A stretch of 40,928 bases of DNA from an uncultured Clostridia bacterium (GCA_949280815.1 CASDJM010000011.1:1-40928), one strand, 5' to 3'; numbered from the stretch's first letter, positions 16,929-30,698 are shown. Translations and numbers: made by a program. The notes: generated from the letters alone by a model not told the origin.

Positions 16929-17480
16929 TTAATTTTCATACAAATTATTTGCATATAAAAAATCTAAATTATCATAATGCCTCTGCTCATAATTTTGATA
17001 ACTGTTTTTCTTTCCTTTATAGTTATAATTATTATTGTTATAGTTAGGTCGTAAATTTTCCGTGTCGTGAGTCGTAGATTTTACGATTCGGGACTCGTAA
17101 TTTTTACGAATCACTTGTATGAGATTTTCATCATGGTCTATTTTTCCAACATAGATTAAATTAGGCTTATTAGCACCTTGCTTTTTCTCATTTATTAGCT
17201 TACATTCCTTTAATTGATTAAATGCTTTTGTAACAGTTTTATCAGATAGATTTAGTTTTTCTTGAACTTCTTTTCTCGTAAATATTAGAAAAACTTTTTC
17301 ATCTTCATCAACCCAATTATTTCTAGCTGATAATGTTAGTCTATTTAGTAAAAATCCATAAAGAATTTTACTGTCTGAATTTAACTTATCTTTATATTTT
17401 GGATTGAAGAATAATTCCATTGGTATTTGATAATATAAATGCTCAAAGCATTCATTAGCTTTATATGGTATAAATTCCAT
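16929..17480 (-). CDS. repA: Replication initiator protein A (RepA_N)
   Basis: The 183-residue protein matches the RepA N-terminal domain of Bacillota plasmids and integrative elements: FEHLYYQIPMELFFNPKYK, then DSKILYGFLLNRLTLSARNN and a winged helix EVQEKLNLSDKTVTKAFNQL. It probably allows the excised circle to replicate. The C-terminal third is Asn/Tyr-rich and of low complexity. That coding region contains palindromic CGTA repeats (17049-17112) that may be the origin, as known for RepA_N replicons. Confidence 0.88.
   Translation of the reverse strand: MEFIPYKANECFEHLYYQIPMELFFNPKYKDKLNSDSKILYGFLLNRLTLSARNNWVDEDEKVFLIFTRKEVQEKLNLSDKTVTKAFNQLKECKLINEKKQGANKPNLIYVGKIDHDENLIQVIRKNYESRIVKSTTHDTENLRPNYNNNNYNYKGKKNSYQNYEQRHYDNLDFLYANNLYEN
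17049..17112. repeat. CGTA palindromic repeats within repA, candidate origin
   Basis: Two units with the pattern TCGTAnnTTTTACGAnTC lie at about 17071-17090 and 17093-17112, and a partial copy (TCGTAAATTTTCCG) at 17049. Each unit is itself a palindrome. RepA_N-type replicons often carry the origin inside rep. Note that GC and codon pattern here differ from the surrounding AT-rich gene. Confidence 0.45.
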
Positions 17481-17698
17481 TTTTCATCCTTTCTGATAAA
17501 TGGAATAGGAATAATAATAAATAAAGGGATTATTTGATAGACTTATCAAAGATTAAAAATTTTCCCGACATGCAATCCCGACATTTTATATACATTTTAG
17601 GGTATTTTTTAGAACTTTTCAAAACTGTTCCAAAATTCCTTTCAAATTGGCACTTTTACCGAAATTACGCAAAAAAATACAGGTTAGAAATTTGATTT
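17481..17698. other. Upstream region of repA with CCCGACA direct repeats and a hairpin
   Basis: No gene is present. TCCCGACA occurs twice, at 17563-17570 and 17576-17583, 13 bases apart, about 85 bases before repA. The same heptamer forms the palindrome at 5918-5932. A strong hairpin, CAGGTTAGAAA (17680-17690) with TTTCTAACCTG (17696-17706), stands at the end of this region and looks like a terminator of the recombinase remnant that follows. Confidence 0.45.
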
Positions 17699-17815
17699 CT
17701 AACCTGATATTTTGGTGCCGTTGGCGTAGATATCTACAACTTTTTAGGCTCTCATAACGATTGATACAAATATCAATCAATTTATTAAAGTATATCATAT
17801 TTTTAGTAAATTGCA
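17699..17815 (-). pseudogene. Fossil 3' end of a recombinase/integrase gene
   Basis: On the minus strand NKLIDICINRYESLK is followed, after a one-base shift, by VVDIYANGTKISG and a stop, directly before the hairpin at 17680-17706. The VVDIYANGTK ending is one I recall from C-termini of integrases in Clostridia. Only about 30 residues remain and nothing upstream is coherent. The segment is less AT-rich than its surroundings. It may mark the edge of a nested element between repA and the asparaginase gene. Confidence 0.35.
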
Positions 17816-17969
17816 ACAAAATTATTAAAATTAATATATGTTTATTAATAACGCAAACAATACACATACTGTATTGTTATACTTGACTTTTTTAATAGCG
17901 TATAATAAAATCTCTTTATATTAATGATATTTTTATTATTAAAATTTTTAATGTATAAGGAGAAAATTT

Positions 17970-19079
17970 ATGGATGATAACGAAAAAAGACTAAAAATAT
18001 ATACAACTGGAGGTACAATAGGTGGACAATCTTCTGACCCTAATGCTAAAGTTGATGAATCTTCAAATTTAATTTTACAAGATATTAATGATATACAGAG
18101 ACAATATAATGGTAATTGTAAAATTGATATTGAAGAATTATATAATATAGATAGTGCAGAGGTAACTCCAAAACATTGGTCAATAATAAGTAATAAAATA
18201 CAACAAGATTATGACAATTATGACAATTTTATTATACTTCACGGAACGAATACTATGTCAAGAACTGCATTTGCACTTACATGTGCACTTCCTAATATTG
18301 AAAAACCCATAATATTAACTGGTTCTCAACTTGCAAGAAGTGCTCCTAATACAGATGCAAAACAAAATCTTGATAATGCTATCCATTTTGCTATGAAAAA
18401 TTCACAAATTATAGGATCTGTCATTGTATTTGGCGAAAATATAGTAAGTGGAAATAATTCAATAAAAATAGACAATAAAGCAAGAAATGCATTTGTACCA
18501 TTTGCTCAAAATGAAGTTTTAGGAAAAATTAATGATGGAGACATTGAATATAATGAAAATGCAATTTCTGAACATAACAATTCATTTGGGAAATTTTCTA
18601 GTAATAAATTATTAAATTGTAGTAAATTCAATACAAGTAGACACATTACTTTAACAGATTCTACTGGATTAAACCCTGATATAGTATTATTTTTATTACA
18701 AAGTGGTAAAGTTGATTCTTTAACTTTAAGATGTTCTGGAGATGGAGACCCTAATATGCAATTATTATCAAATGCTTTTTGGTATATGAAAAATAATAAT
18801 ATACCTGTTGTTCTTGTTGGAGAAAGCACCAACTCTATAACAACTGAAACTGGATTAAATGATCCAGGAGCATTAGCTAGGAGTAAATTTAATGCAATAC
18901 CAGCAGGTAACTTGCCTGAACATGCTGCAACTATAAAATTGCAATGGTTACTAGGATTAGGTGTTAAATATAAAGATTTAAATGAAGCTATGAAAAAAAG
19001 TCCTTATGATATTGTAAATGAATATATTTATGAAAATGCTTCTAAATCTTATAAAGATACCAATTATGTTAGAGAATAA
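17970..19079 (+). CDS. Asparaginase family protein with altered active-site motif
   Basis: Asparaginases hydrolyse asparagine to aspartate and ammonia. The 369-residue protein has the nucleophile loop TTGGTIGG at 12-19 (T16) and the second loop ILHGTNTMSRTA, where the family has HGTDT. N93 thus replaces the Asp of the Thr-Lys-Asp triad; the lysine (about 165, NSIKID) seems present. TGSQ and the GDGDPN and GLNDPGA C-terminal-domain segments are also family-like. No signal peptide, so cytosolic. It is the only gene here on the plus strand between repA and TnpV, with AAGGAG before the ATG. Activity or specificity may be changed. Confidence 0.85.
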   Translation: MDDNEKRLKIYTTGGTIGGQSSDPNAKVDESSNLILQDINDIQRQYNGNCKIDIEELYNIDSAEVTPKHWSIISNKIQQDYDNYDNFIILHGTNTMSRTAFALTCALPNIEKPIILTGSQLARSAPNTDAKQNLDNAIHFAMKNSQIIGSVIVFGENIVSGNNSIKIDNKARNAFVPFAQNEVLGKINDGDIEYNENAISEHNNSFGKFSSNKLLNCSKFNTSRHITLTDSTGLNPDIVLFLLQSGKVDSLTLRCSGDGDPNMQLLSNAFWYMKNNNIPVVLVGESTNSITTETGLNDPGALARSKFNAIPAGNLPEHAATIKLQWLLGLGVKYKDLNEAMKKSPYDIVNEYIYENASKSYKDTNYVRE

Positions 19080-19149
19080 ACGTGTATTATATTTATTTCA
19101 CTATCAAAGTGATTATAAGTTATGCAATAATATTTTTCTAGTATTCGAA

Positions 19150-19182
19150 AAAAGCGAATGATTTTTTAACCCATTCGCTTTT
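19150..19182. terminator. Bidirectional terminator
   Basis: AAAAGCGAATG (19150-19160) and CATTCGCTTTT (19172-19182) pair perfectly over 11 bases. T runs lie on both sides, so it can end the asparaginase transcript and the TnpV transcript arriving from the opposite strand. Confidence 0.8.
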
Positions 19183-19191
19183 AACAATTTT

Positions 19192-19581
19192 TTATACATA
19201 AATCAATTCTTTATAAGCAATTTCTTCAGCTTGAGCCTTAATAGAGTTCATAGTACCTACCCAATAAAGCATATCTGTATTTTTCATATTTTCTGCCAAA
19301 TCGCTTTTAGCTTTCAACTCACTAATAATCTGTTGCACTCTATTATCAGCCGTTTCTTGTAGTTCTTTCAAATGTGTATTTAATGTTCCGTCCATAAACA
19401 TTATAATATATTCAGCTTTTTTGTGTTCTTTCAAGTATTTTAATCTCATTCTTCCATACTTATTTAACGTGATTTTTTCTTGTTTAGGCATTGATAGGTT
19501 TGGTATATAATAATCTCTCTCTAAATGATATTCAATGCCTGTTCTTTCATCAATTTTTGTTTTTGGTAATTCATTATTCAT
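19192..19581 (-). CDS. tnpV: Transposon-encoded protein TnpV, copy 2
   Basis: A 129-residue TnpV: GIEYHLERDYYIPNL, then LNKYGRMRLKYLKEHKKAEY, IIMFMDGTLNTHLKE and the ending EIAYKELIYV. It is closer to copy 3 (21167) in the AEYIIMFM segment than to copy 1. It follows the MobV gene by 17 bases on the same strand and is probably co-transcribed with it. Confidence 0.85.
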   Translation of the reverse strand: MNNELPKTKIDERTGIEYHLERDYYIPNLSMPKQEKITLNKYGRMRLKYLKEHKKAEYIIMFMDGTLNTHLKELQETADNRVQQIISELKAKSDLAENMKNTDMLYWVGTMNSIKAQAEEIAYKELIYV

Positions 19582-19598
19582 AGCTTTTTTTCCTCCTT

Positions 19599-20990
19599 TT
19601 AAAATCTGGTATCATTATCTTTCTTTTTATTCTTTATTTGCTTGTTTTCATCTGGTATAGTTACTCTTCTAGCAATATTATTAGCGATTTCATTATCGTT
19701 GTTGTCGAATATGCCATTTTTATATAGGTCATCACTAACAATTTTATAGTTACTATCCTTGTCATAGCAAATTCTTTTATGAAAATGGCTCATAATACTA
19801 TGCCAAAAGCCTTTAAACTTCTGCAATTCTTGTTTTAATTTTTCTTTTTCAGCTTGTAGTTTGCCTACAATCTTATCTTTAGTAGATAATTCGCCTTTCA
19901 AACCATCTATTTCATCATCTTTTAGTTCTAATTGGTATTTAAGAGAACGATTTTCTTGCCTTATTTCAAAAGAACTCTGTTCAAAATCTTTAATCGCCAT
20001 ATTTAAGCCATTTACACTTCTAATAGTTTTAGTAGTATCTTTTACCTTATTTGTGTAATCTTTTATTATTTGGACATCCTCGTTTGAAATAACCATATTA
20101 TTTTTATTTAGTTTAGTAGGTTTTAAATTATCTAGTATGGTGTTTATATCTTTAGTTGTATTATCTAGTTTTTTAGTTTGATTATTGGCTTCTGCGAGTT
20201 TTTTCTCTTTCTGTTCTAGTTGTTTTTTTATTTGTCTGTAATCTCCCATATCTTTAACATCTATATCTTGATTTCTTCCTTTTTTCTTTTGTTTTAGTAT
20301 AGAAGTCTTTTCATAGTGTTTATTATATGATTTTATACAACAAACTCTCATTTCATCTTGTATTTGTTGTAAAGACTCTTTTGTAAATACTTTTGACTTT
20401 GCAGGTTGCTTTTTCATACCTTTCTTATAACCATCTTTTACAGGAACACCAACTAAATGTATATGTGGAGATAGTTCATCAAAATGTATTACTGCATTTG
20501 CAACTTTAAATTCTGGTACAATTCTCATTAAGTCTAATACTTGCTCTTTGTAAACATATCTCATATTCATTCTATAATCTAAATTTTTATTATTCCAAAA
20601 GTCCATATCTCCAAGTTCTATTATTAGTTCACACGCCAAGTCTTTTTGCTTATCTTGTGATATATGCTTAAAATAGTTATCTATCTTTCTATCTTCACGA
20701 GTTTGCTTATTATTATATTCTAGTCTTGCTTCTTCAAATTCTTGTAAATATAGGTCTTGAACATCTTGATATAAGTTATCTGTTCCATATAAAATGTAAA
20801 TATTATCTTTATTATTATCATAATCTCTTAAATTGTGTTTATTCACTTTCGATAGCTGTGTTGCATTCTGTATTCCATTGTTTGCAAATGATGTTTCTCC
20901 AGATGGATTGTTTTTTGCAACTTTTTTAGCTTTAGTAGTTTTGTTTTTATCACTACCTAAGTGAATAGAATATGCTAATTCTTCGCTCAT
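19599..20990 (-). CDS. MobV (Pre/Mob) relaxase
   Basis: A plasmid-recombination/mobilization relaxase of 463 residues that nicks its own oriT. The N-terminus MSEELAYSIHLGSDKNKT leads to the metal site IHFDELSPHIHLVGVP at about 168-183 (H169, D171, E172, H176, H178). Two long coiled coils occupy about 240-390. The hairpin at 21024-21050 just upstream is the probable oriT. This is a second, unrelated mobilization system in the island, besides the MOBP one. Confidence 0.88.
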   Translation of the reverse strand: MSEELAYSIHLGSDKNKTTKAKKVAKNNPSGETSFANNGIQNATQLSKVNKHNLRDYDNNKDNIYILYGTDNLYQDVQDLYLQEFEEARLEYNNKQTREDRKIDNYFKHISQDKQKDLACELIIELGDMDFWNNKNLDYRMNMRYVYKEQVLDLMRIVPEFKVANAVIHFDELSPHIHLVGVPVKDGYKKGMKKQPAKSKVFTKESLQQIQDEMRVCCIKSYNKHYEKTSILKQKKKGRNQDIDVKDMGDYRQIKKQLEQKEKKLAEANNQTKKLDNTTKDINTILDNLKPTKLNKNNMVISNEDVQIIKDYTNKVKDTTKTIRSVNGLNMAIKDFEQSSFEIRQENRSLKYQLELKDDEIDGLKGELSTKDKIVGKLQAEKEKLKQELQKFKGFWHSIMSHFHKRICYDKDSNYKIVSDDLYKNGIFDNNDNEIANNIARRVTIPDENKQIKNKKKDNDTRF

Positions 20991-21023
20991 CTTTTTCCTC
21001 CTTTAGAACTTACTTCGTAGCAT

Positions 21024-21050
21024 AGGAATTTGACTTTAGTCAATATTCCT
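21024..21050 (-). other. Candidate oriT hairpin of the MobV system
   Basis: AGGAAT-TTGAC (21024-21034) pairs with GTCAA-T-ATTCCT (21039-21050) leaving one bulged T and a four-base loop. It lies 34 bases before the MobV start, between this gene and the divergent tnpV, a usual place for a Pre/Mob transfer origin. Confidence 0.45.
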
Positions 21051-21166
21051 AACCCAGTGAGAATAAGTTAAGTACACTTTATAAAAATTTTATTTATAGA
21101 CAGCTTTAGCAGATATAAAATTATAGTTCTAAAAGTAGTGAAATTAAATTTTAGGAGGTTTTAGTT

Positions 21167-21529
21167 ATGGTAGAGATAACTTATCACAAAGAGGGAGATT
21201 TTTTCGTTCCTGACTTATATTTGGAAAAGGAGAATTACGAAAATGGTTATATTATTGGAAAATATGGGAATTTAAGATTAGAGTATTTGAAAAATCACAA
21301 AAAAGCTGAATATATAATAATGTTTATGAACAATACTTTAAGAAAACATATTGTAGAAACTGACAAACAAGCTAAACAAAGATTTGAAATACTTATGAAA
21401 CAAATGCTAGAAAAAAATCCCATTGATGAAAACTTAAAAAATACTGACCCTTTAAAATGGACAGGACTTATGAATAATTATAAGCATTCAGTTGAAGAAA
21501 TTATATTTAAAGAATTAGTTTATTGCTAA
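21167..21529 (+). CDS. tnpV: Transposon-encoded protein TnpV, copy 3
   Basis: The 120-residue product has the same pattern as the other two (ITYHKEGDFFVPDLYLEKEN, then IIGKYGNLRLEYLKNHKKAE and EIIFKELVYC at the end). It is the only copy on the plus strand and lacks the N-terminal lead of about 10 residues seen in the others. TTAGGAGG precedes the ATG. It is divergent from MobV and is closed by its own terminator, so it forms a single-gene unit. Confidence 0.83.
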   Translation: MVEITYHKEGDFFVPDLYLEKENYENGYIIGKYGNLRLEYLKNHKKAEYIIMFMNNTLRKHIVETDKQAKQRFEILMKQMLEKNPIDENLKNTDPLKWTGLMNNYKHSVEEIIFKELVYC

Positions 21530-21538
21530 AATTAATAT

Positions 21539-21568
21539 GAGAAATCCTTTTTTTGAATTGGATTTCTC
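21539..21568. terminator. Bidirectional terminator
   Basis: GAGAAATCC (21539-21547) and GGATTTCTC (21560-21568) pair perfectly around a T-rich loop between the convergent tnpV and DUF1016 genes. Confidence 0.7.
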
Positions 21569-21574
21569 ACTAAT

Positions 21575-22673
21575 TTATTTATTTTCTTCATTACTATCTT
21601 TTTCATGTTGCAAATTAAATATTGTCTTTTGATTTTCGATTTCTGCCCTTAATTCATCTTCAGTTGGTAGATATAATTTATATTTTGAAGTAAATAGTTG
21701 CTCATTACCTTGTAAAATAGAGTATTTCGCTATATCTGCATCCGTTTCTGAACATAGTAAAATTCCAATTGTAGGATTATCTTCTTTAGATTTTTTAAGT
21801 TCATCGTACATTCTTACATACATATCCATTTGTCCAACATCTTGATGCGTTATCTTTTTAGTTTTTAAATCAATTAACACAAAACATTTTAAAATATAAT
21901 TGTAAAAAACTAAATCTATATAGTAGTCTTCTTTCTCTGTATGAATATGTTGTTGTCTTGCTACAAAAGCATAGCCTTTTCCGAAGCTCCATTAAAAATT
22001 TTTGCAAATTATTTATTATGCTTGTTTCTAATTCTGTTTCAGTAAACTCACTATCTAATGAATAACCTAAAAATTCTGCTATTACTGGATTTTTTACAAA
22101 TTCTAATTTTTTCAATAAATAATGTTCTCTATTTTTTTCTTGCATTTCTTTTATTACAGGTTCTTTAACTTGTGATTTTAAAAGTCGATAATAGTATTGA
22201 GTATCAATATTTCTTTGTAGTGTTCTTGTACTCCAAGTTTGCTCAAATGCTTCTTTTTCATACCAATCTCTAGCTTGTTTATCAAAAACTTGTAATAAAG
22301 TTCTATAATGTGTCCAAGATAATAACATTCCAGATTGTCGACTCAATGCGTCGACAATTTGTGGAAAATTTTTATAAAAATTTAAAAATCGATATAAATT
22401 GCTTCTATCAAAACCCTTTCCATATTCTTTTGTCAGTTCTTTAGACAATTTTTTAATTACTTCTATACCATAGTCTGCTCTATCTTTACCTTTTAATTCT
22501 TCTTCTGCAATTCTATATCCAATTAACCAGTTTCTTTCTACTAAAGCCATATTAACTGATTGATAAGCATAATTCTTTGCAGAATCAATAATAGAGCAAA
22601 CATCTTCTAATACATTATCTGTATTTTGATATTTAATAATCATGGAATTGTTATTTTTCTTTTCTAAATCCAT
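21575..22673 (-). pseudogene. DUF1016/YhcG-type PD-(D/E)xK nuclease, frameshifted
   Basis: The first part, from the ATG at 22673, is the DUF1016 N-terminal domain: SVNMALVERNWLIGYRIAEE and SWTHYRTLLQV. After NLQKFLMEL (near 21990) one extra base shifts the frame to a wrong ending. Dropping it restores GKGYAFVARQQHIHTEKEDY, then YIDLVFYNYILKCFVLIDLK and TKK, the catalytic D...LKTKK nuclease core, which continues to 21575. So a gene of about 365 codons is split by a single indel. The family binds or cuts DNA and is common in restriction or mobile contexts. An assembly error remains possible. Confidence 0.85.
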
Positions 22674-22775
22674 TATTTACCTACTTTCTATTTAGTATTT
22701 TTATTCTTTAAATCAGATAAAACATAAAATTTTATGTGACACATTTTTTATACTATATCAAATTTTTAATTTTCA

Positions 22776-23951
22776 CTACTTTATAACCTCGTATTTTAAA
22801 TTGATGTATGAATCTTCTAATATATTACATTCAATTAATTTTAAAGCTTTTAGTTTATTCAATTCTTCTACTTCTTTAATTGCTTTTCCATCAATCAATG
22901 TGTTAGTATTAGCTCCTCCAACTAAAAGAGGTGCAATAACAACATTTACATAGTCAATTAAATTGTTTCTCAAAAATTCTCCATTTAATGTTCCACCAGA
23001 TTGAATTGTTATCTTTTCGACACCATAATCTTTTTTTAAATCTTTCATTAATTTTAATAAGTCTATATCATCATAGTATAATACTTCTAAATTATCAAAC
23101 TTATCTAATAATTTGTATGCAGGATGTTGTTTATTGTCTGTTACAATAAAAGTTTTTTCTGTCCAATTACATAAATATTCTATTCCTTTTTCATTTAAAT
23201 GTGGTTTCCTATCTAATATTACAAATCTAACTTCAACCTTCTTTGGTTTTTCATTTCTTTCATTTATTCCTATTTTCGCCATTACTCTACCAGTATTCAA
23301 AGAATACCAGTCAGTTGTTTGCTCGATTTCATAATACTGATGTAGTCCCTCTTTTACGCCATCTATTTTGCACCAATCCTTATCTGGATCTAATTTGTCG
23401 CTATCACCACTATTAATTTTTCCATCTAATGACATTAGCATAAACAATGTATTTATTGGAATATCATAAATCGGTTTTTCATAACAAAACCAGCTAATAT
23501 CATACATGTTCGTTTCTCCACAAGACTTATAACCTAATTTATTATATATTGATAATGCAGATGGATTTGTTTTACTTACTAAAAAATGTATACCATCAAA
23601 TCCTCTTTTTTTAACATCATTCTCAATATATTTTACCAATTTTTTAGCCAATCCTCTGTTTTGAAACTCCTTTAATACACCTATTCTCGCTAAATCACAA
23701 GGTTGTTTTATATCTCTGCTCCAACAGGTTAAATCTTCAAGTTCAGTATCTTTTCCTGCAGCTGCTACAGCAATTATTTTATTTTTATCACACATAACAT
23801 ATAACGATTTTTTGCTAATATCATTTCTTATATCTTCCATTGAAGGATATTCTTCACTCCAAGTACATCCTAGTGTTCCTATTAATGAATGATATATTTC
23901 TAATATTTCATTTTCATCTTTACTATTTGCCATTCTTATATTTATATCCAT
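22776..23951 (-). CDS. GNAT acetyltransferase fused to a RibD C-terminal reductase domain
   Basis: A 391-residue two-domain protein. Residues 1-155 are a GNAT fold with the acetyl-CoA loop RIGVLKEFQNRGLAKKLV. Residues about 163-391 are the dihydrofolate-reductase-like RibD_C domain: NTLFMLMSLDGKINSGDSDK, then IQSGGTLNGEFLRNNLIDYV and APLLVGGANTNTLIDG. RibD_C proteins reduce pyrimidine-linked riboflavin intermediates or related substrates with NADPH; here no deaminase is present, so a riboflavin role is not implied. Neither substrate is known. The gene has a GGAG site and its own A/T-rich upstream region. Confidence 0.85.
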   Translation of the reverse strand: MDINIRMANSKDENEILEIYHSLIGTLGCTWSEEYPSMEDIRNDISKKSLYVMCDKNKIIAVAAAGKDTELEDLTCWSRDIKQPCDLARIGVLKEFQNRGLAKKLVKYIENDVKKRGFDGIHFLVSKTNPSALSIYNKLGYKSCGETNMYDISWFCYEKPIYDIPINTLFMLMSLDGKINSGDSDKLDPDKDWCKIDGVKEGLHQYYEIEQTTDWYSLNTGRVMAKIGINERNEKPKKVEVRFVILDRKPHLNEKGIEYLCNWTEKTFIVTDNKQHPAYKLLDKFDNLEVLYYDDIDLLKLMKDLKKDYGVEKITIQSGGTLNGEFLRNNLIDYVNVVIAPLLVGGANTNTLIDGKAIKEVEELNKLKALKLIECNILEDSYINLKYEVIK

Positions 23952-24260
23952 TCTTAATCTCCTTATTTTCTTTTTAAAAGCTTTTCAATAAGTAAATTAT
24001 ATCATGTTTTTCAATTTTTTCAACTGAATTTCCCATATTTCTTGACATTTACATAAAAAGATGATATATAGTATGTGTATTCTATAGTACACTGAAAAAT
24101 TAATAGACACGAAACACGGTTAATAAAGTGGTACAATAAGTTATTCTCCCACTTCCGATACATAGAGAATTAAGATTTGTAATAAGCTTATTAACCCAAT
24201 GCGGTGAAATATATTTGGCTGGTTTAGAATGAATAATATGTAAAATGTCCAGCAGTGGTT

Positions 24261-24350
24261 AAGACCGATTAGCATGTTTCAAGTAAAACTCACTACTTTG
24301 CAAAAAAATTGCAATATTGGTAGTTTTATTTGTTGTGCCTAATCGGTCTT
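24261..24350 (+). ncRNA. Structured RNA candidate with terminator-type outer stem
   Basis: AAGACCGATTAG (24261-24272) pairs perfectly with CTAATCGGTCTT (24339-24350) over 12 bases, followed by TTTTG. Inside is a second helix between TAAAACT..CTAC and GTAGTTTTA, and a third, TTGCAA with TTGCAA around an A run. The three nested helices span 90 bases in a stretch without genes, so this is more than a plain terminator. It could be a small RNA, an attenuator before the mobilization genes, or a replication control element. Confidence 0.45.
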
Positions 24351-24416
24351 TTTGTTATGTTAAAAAAGACTATATAGGTATTTGCTCTATATTCTTACAA
24401 CGCATAGCAAAAAGAT

Positions 24417-26240
<1,824 letters not shown>

Positions 26241-26261
26241 CATTTTAGTATTGAAATTTAT

Positions 26262-26328
26262 GCTTGGAATATGGTATATTATGACTACTACAGAAGTAGT
26301 AACTATAATTTTATATCGTATTTCAAGC
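26262..26328. repeat. Long imperfect hairpin upstream of tnpX
   Basis: GCTTGGAATATGGTATA (26262-26278) can pair with TATATCGTATTTCAAGC (26312-26328) over 17 positions using G-U pairs, and a small inner hairpin GACTACT-acaga-AGTAGT crowns it. It lies 20 bases before the tnpX start and may regulate recombinase synthesis or bind the protein. Confidence 0.45.
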
Positions 26329-26347
26329 TGTCTGATGAAAGGAGTAA

Positions 26348-28018
<1,671 letters not shown>

Positions 28019-28040
28019 ATATTAAAATAAGCTATTTTAT

Positions 28041-28277
28041 AGGGAGAATATTTTAGTGTACTTAACTAAAGCGTTCTCCCCTATGAGTTTCGTCATGCTA
28101 ACAAAACTCGGGGGCTCTGCGAGGCAATAAATTTTCTCCCATTGGGATAAAATTTATCAAATTAACTATCGCCTCGTCAAAGCAAACTTCACTTCACCAA
28201 AGGTCATATTGCCATCTGACCTTTTAGTTCGTTTCGTTGCTTTTCCTTTTTCCCAAAAAGCACTGCTTTTTGGGAGC
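28041..28277. repeat. Hairpin cluster between two convergent serine recombinases
   Basis: Successive palindromes: AGGGAGAA with TTCTCCCCT (28041-28082), GAGTTT..AAAACTC (28085-28110), CGAGGC with GCCTCG enclosing ATAAATTTT/AAAATTTAT (28119-28178), AAAGGTCA with TGACCTTTT (28199-28225), and TCCCAAAAAGC-ACT-GCTTTTTGGGA (28252-28276). The last one may terminate the recombinase arriving on the minus strand. The right element end lies in the first loop. No gene is seen. Confidence 0.5.
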
Positions 28278-28289
28278 CTTATTGCTCTG

Positions 28290-30221
<1,932 letters not shown>

Positions 30222-30232
30222 TCATAACCTCC

Positions 30233-30278
30233 TAACAAAAAAGAGACATCAAAGTACACGAGTACCGTTGACATCTCT
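30233..30278 (-). promoter_or_regulatory. Attenuator-like hairpin before the serine recombinase
   Basis: On the minus strand the bases corresponding to 30278-30242 form a stem of about 11 pairs (two G-U) topped by a GTAC/GTAC helix, followed at once by six or more T. This is a complete intrinsic terminator placed between promoter region and ribosome site. It would let only part of the transcripts into the recombinase gene. A recombinase binding site is an alternative. Confidence 0.55.
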
Positions 30279-30425
30279 TAAATCCATTTATCATAAACTA
30301 AAATACAATAATGCAATATAATATAAATTTTTCAAAGTACTCATATATATAACTCTTGCCGAGTAAATATAAATTTTTATTGATTATATTATACTACAAT
30401 TTTAAGAAATGTCAAATATTTACAA

Positions 30426-30698
30426 TTATAATTTTTTCAAATATTCTTCTAATTCTGATAATTTAATCTTTTTAGTCAAATTTGAAATATACACGTCATT
30501 AGAATAATTGAAAACTAAAAAAGTAATATTTTTAATAATCATTCTATGTGGTTCAATATATGTAAGATTAGTTCGCTCTAATTTTCTAATACTACCATTG
30601 ATAAAAGTAGGGCTAACCTTTGAAAACTCACATATAAACTCTAGCCTTTGTTTTAGACATTCCTCAAATTCTAGTTCTTGCTTAATTATCTTAACCAT
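30426..30698 (-). CDS. Small protein of unknown function
   Basis: Start set at 30698, where AAAGGAGG lies about eight bases upstream; the frame extends to 30737 without one. The 90-residue product MVKIIKQELEFEECLKQRLE ... SELEEYLKKL is charged and helical at both ends with a hydrophobic strand ITFLVFNYSNDVYI in the middle. I do not recognise it. It is the last gene before the tRNA and lies on the element side. Confidence 0.5.
   Translation of the reverse strand: MVKIIKQELEFEECLKQRLEFICEFSKVSPTFINGSIRKLERTNLTYIEPHRMIIKNITFLVFNYSNDVYISNLTKKIKLSELEEYLKKL

Noticed and set aside
17619-17867. Minus-strand frame of 82 residues upstream of the asparaginase gene
   Set aside because: It has no ribosome site and crosses the hairpin at 17680-17706. 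The sense in this stretch is the recombinase remnant in other frames.
17883-17906. TTGACT and TATAAT before the asparaginase gene as a promoter
   Set aside because: The spacing is only 12 bases, too short for a standard sigma-A promoter. The TATAAT may still act with another -35.
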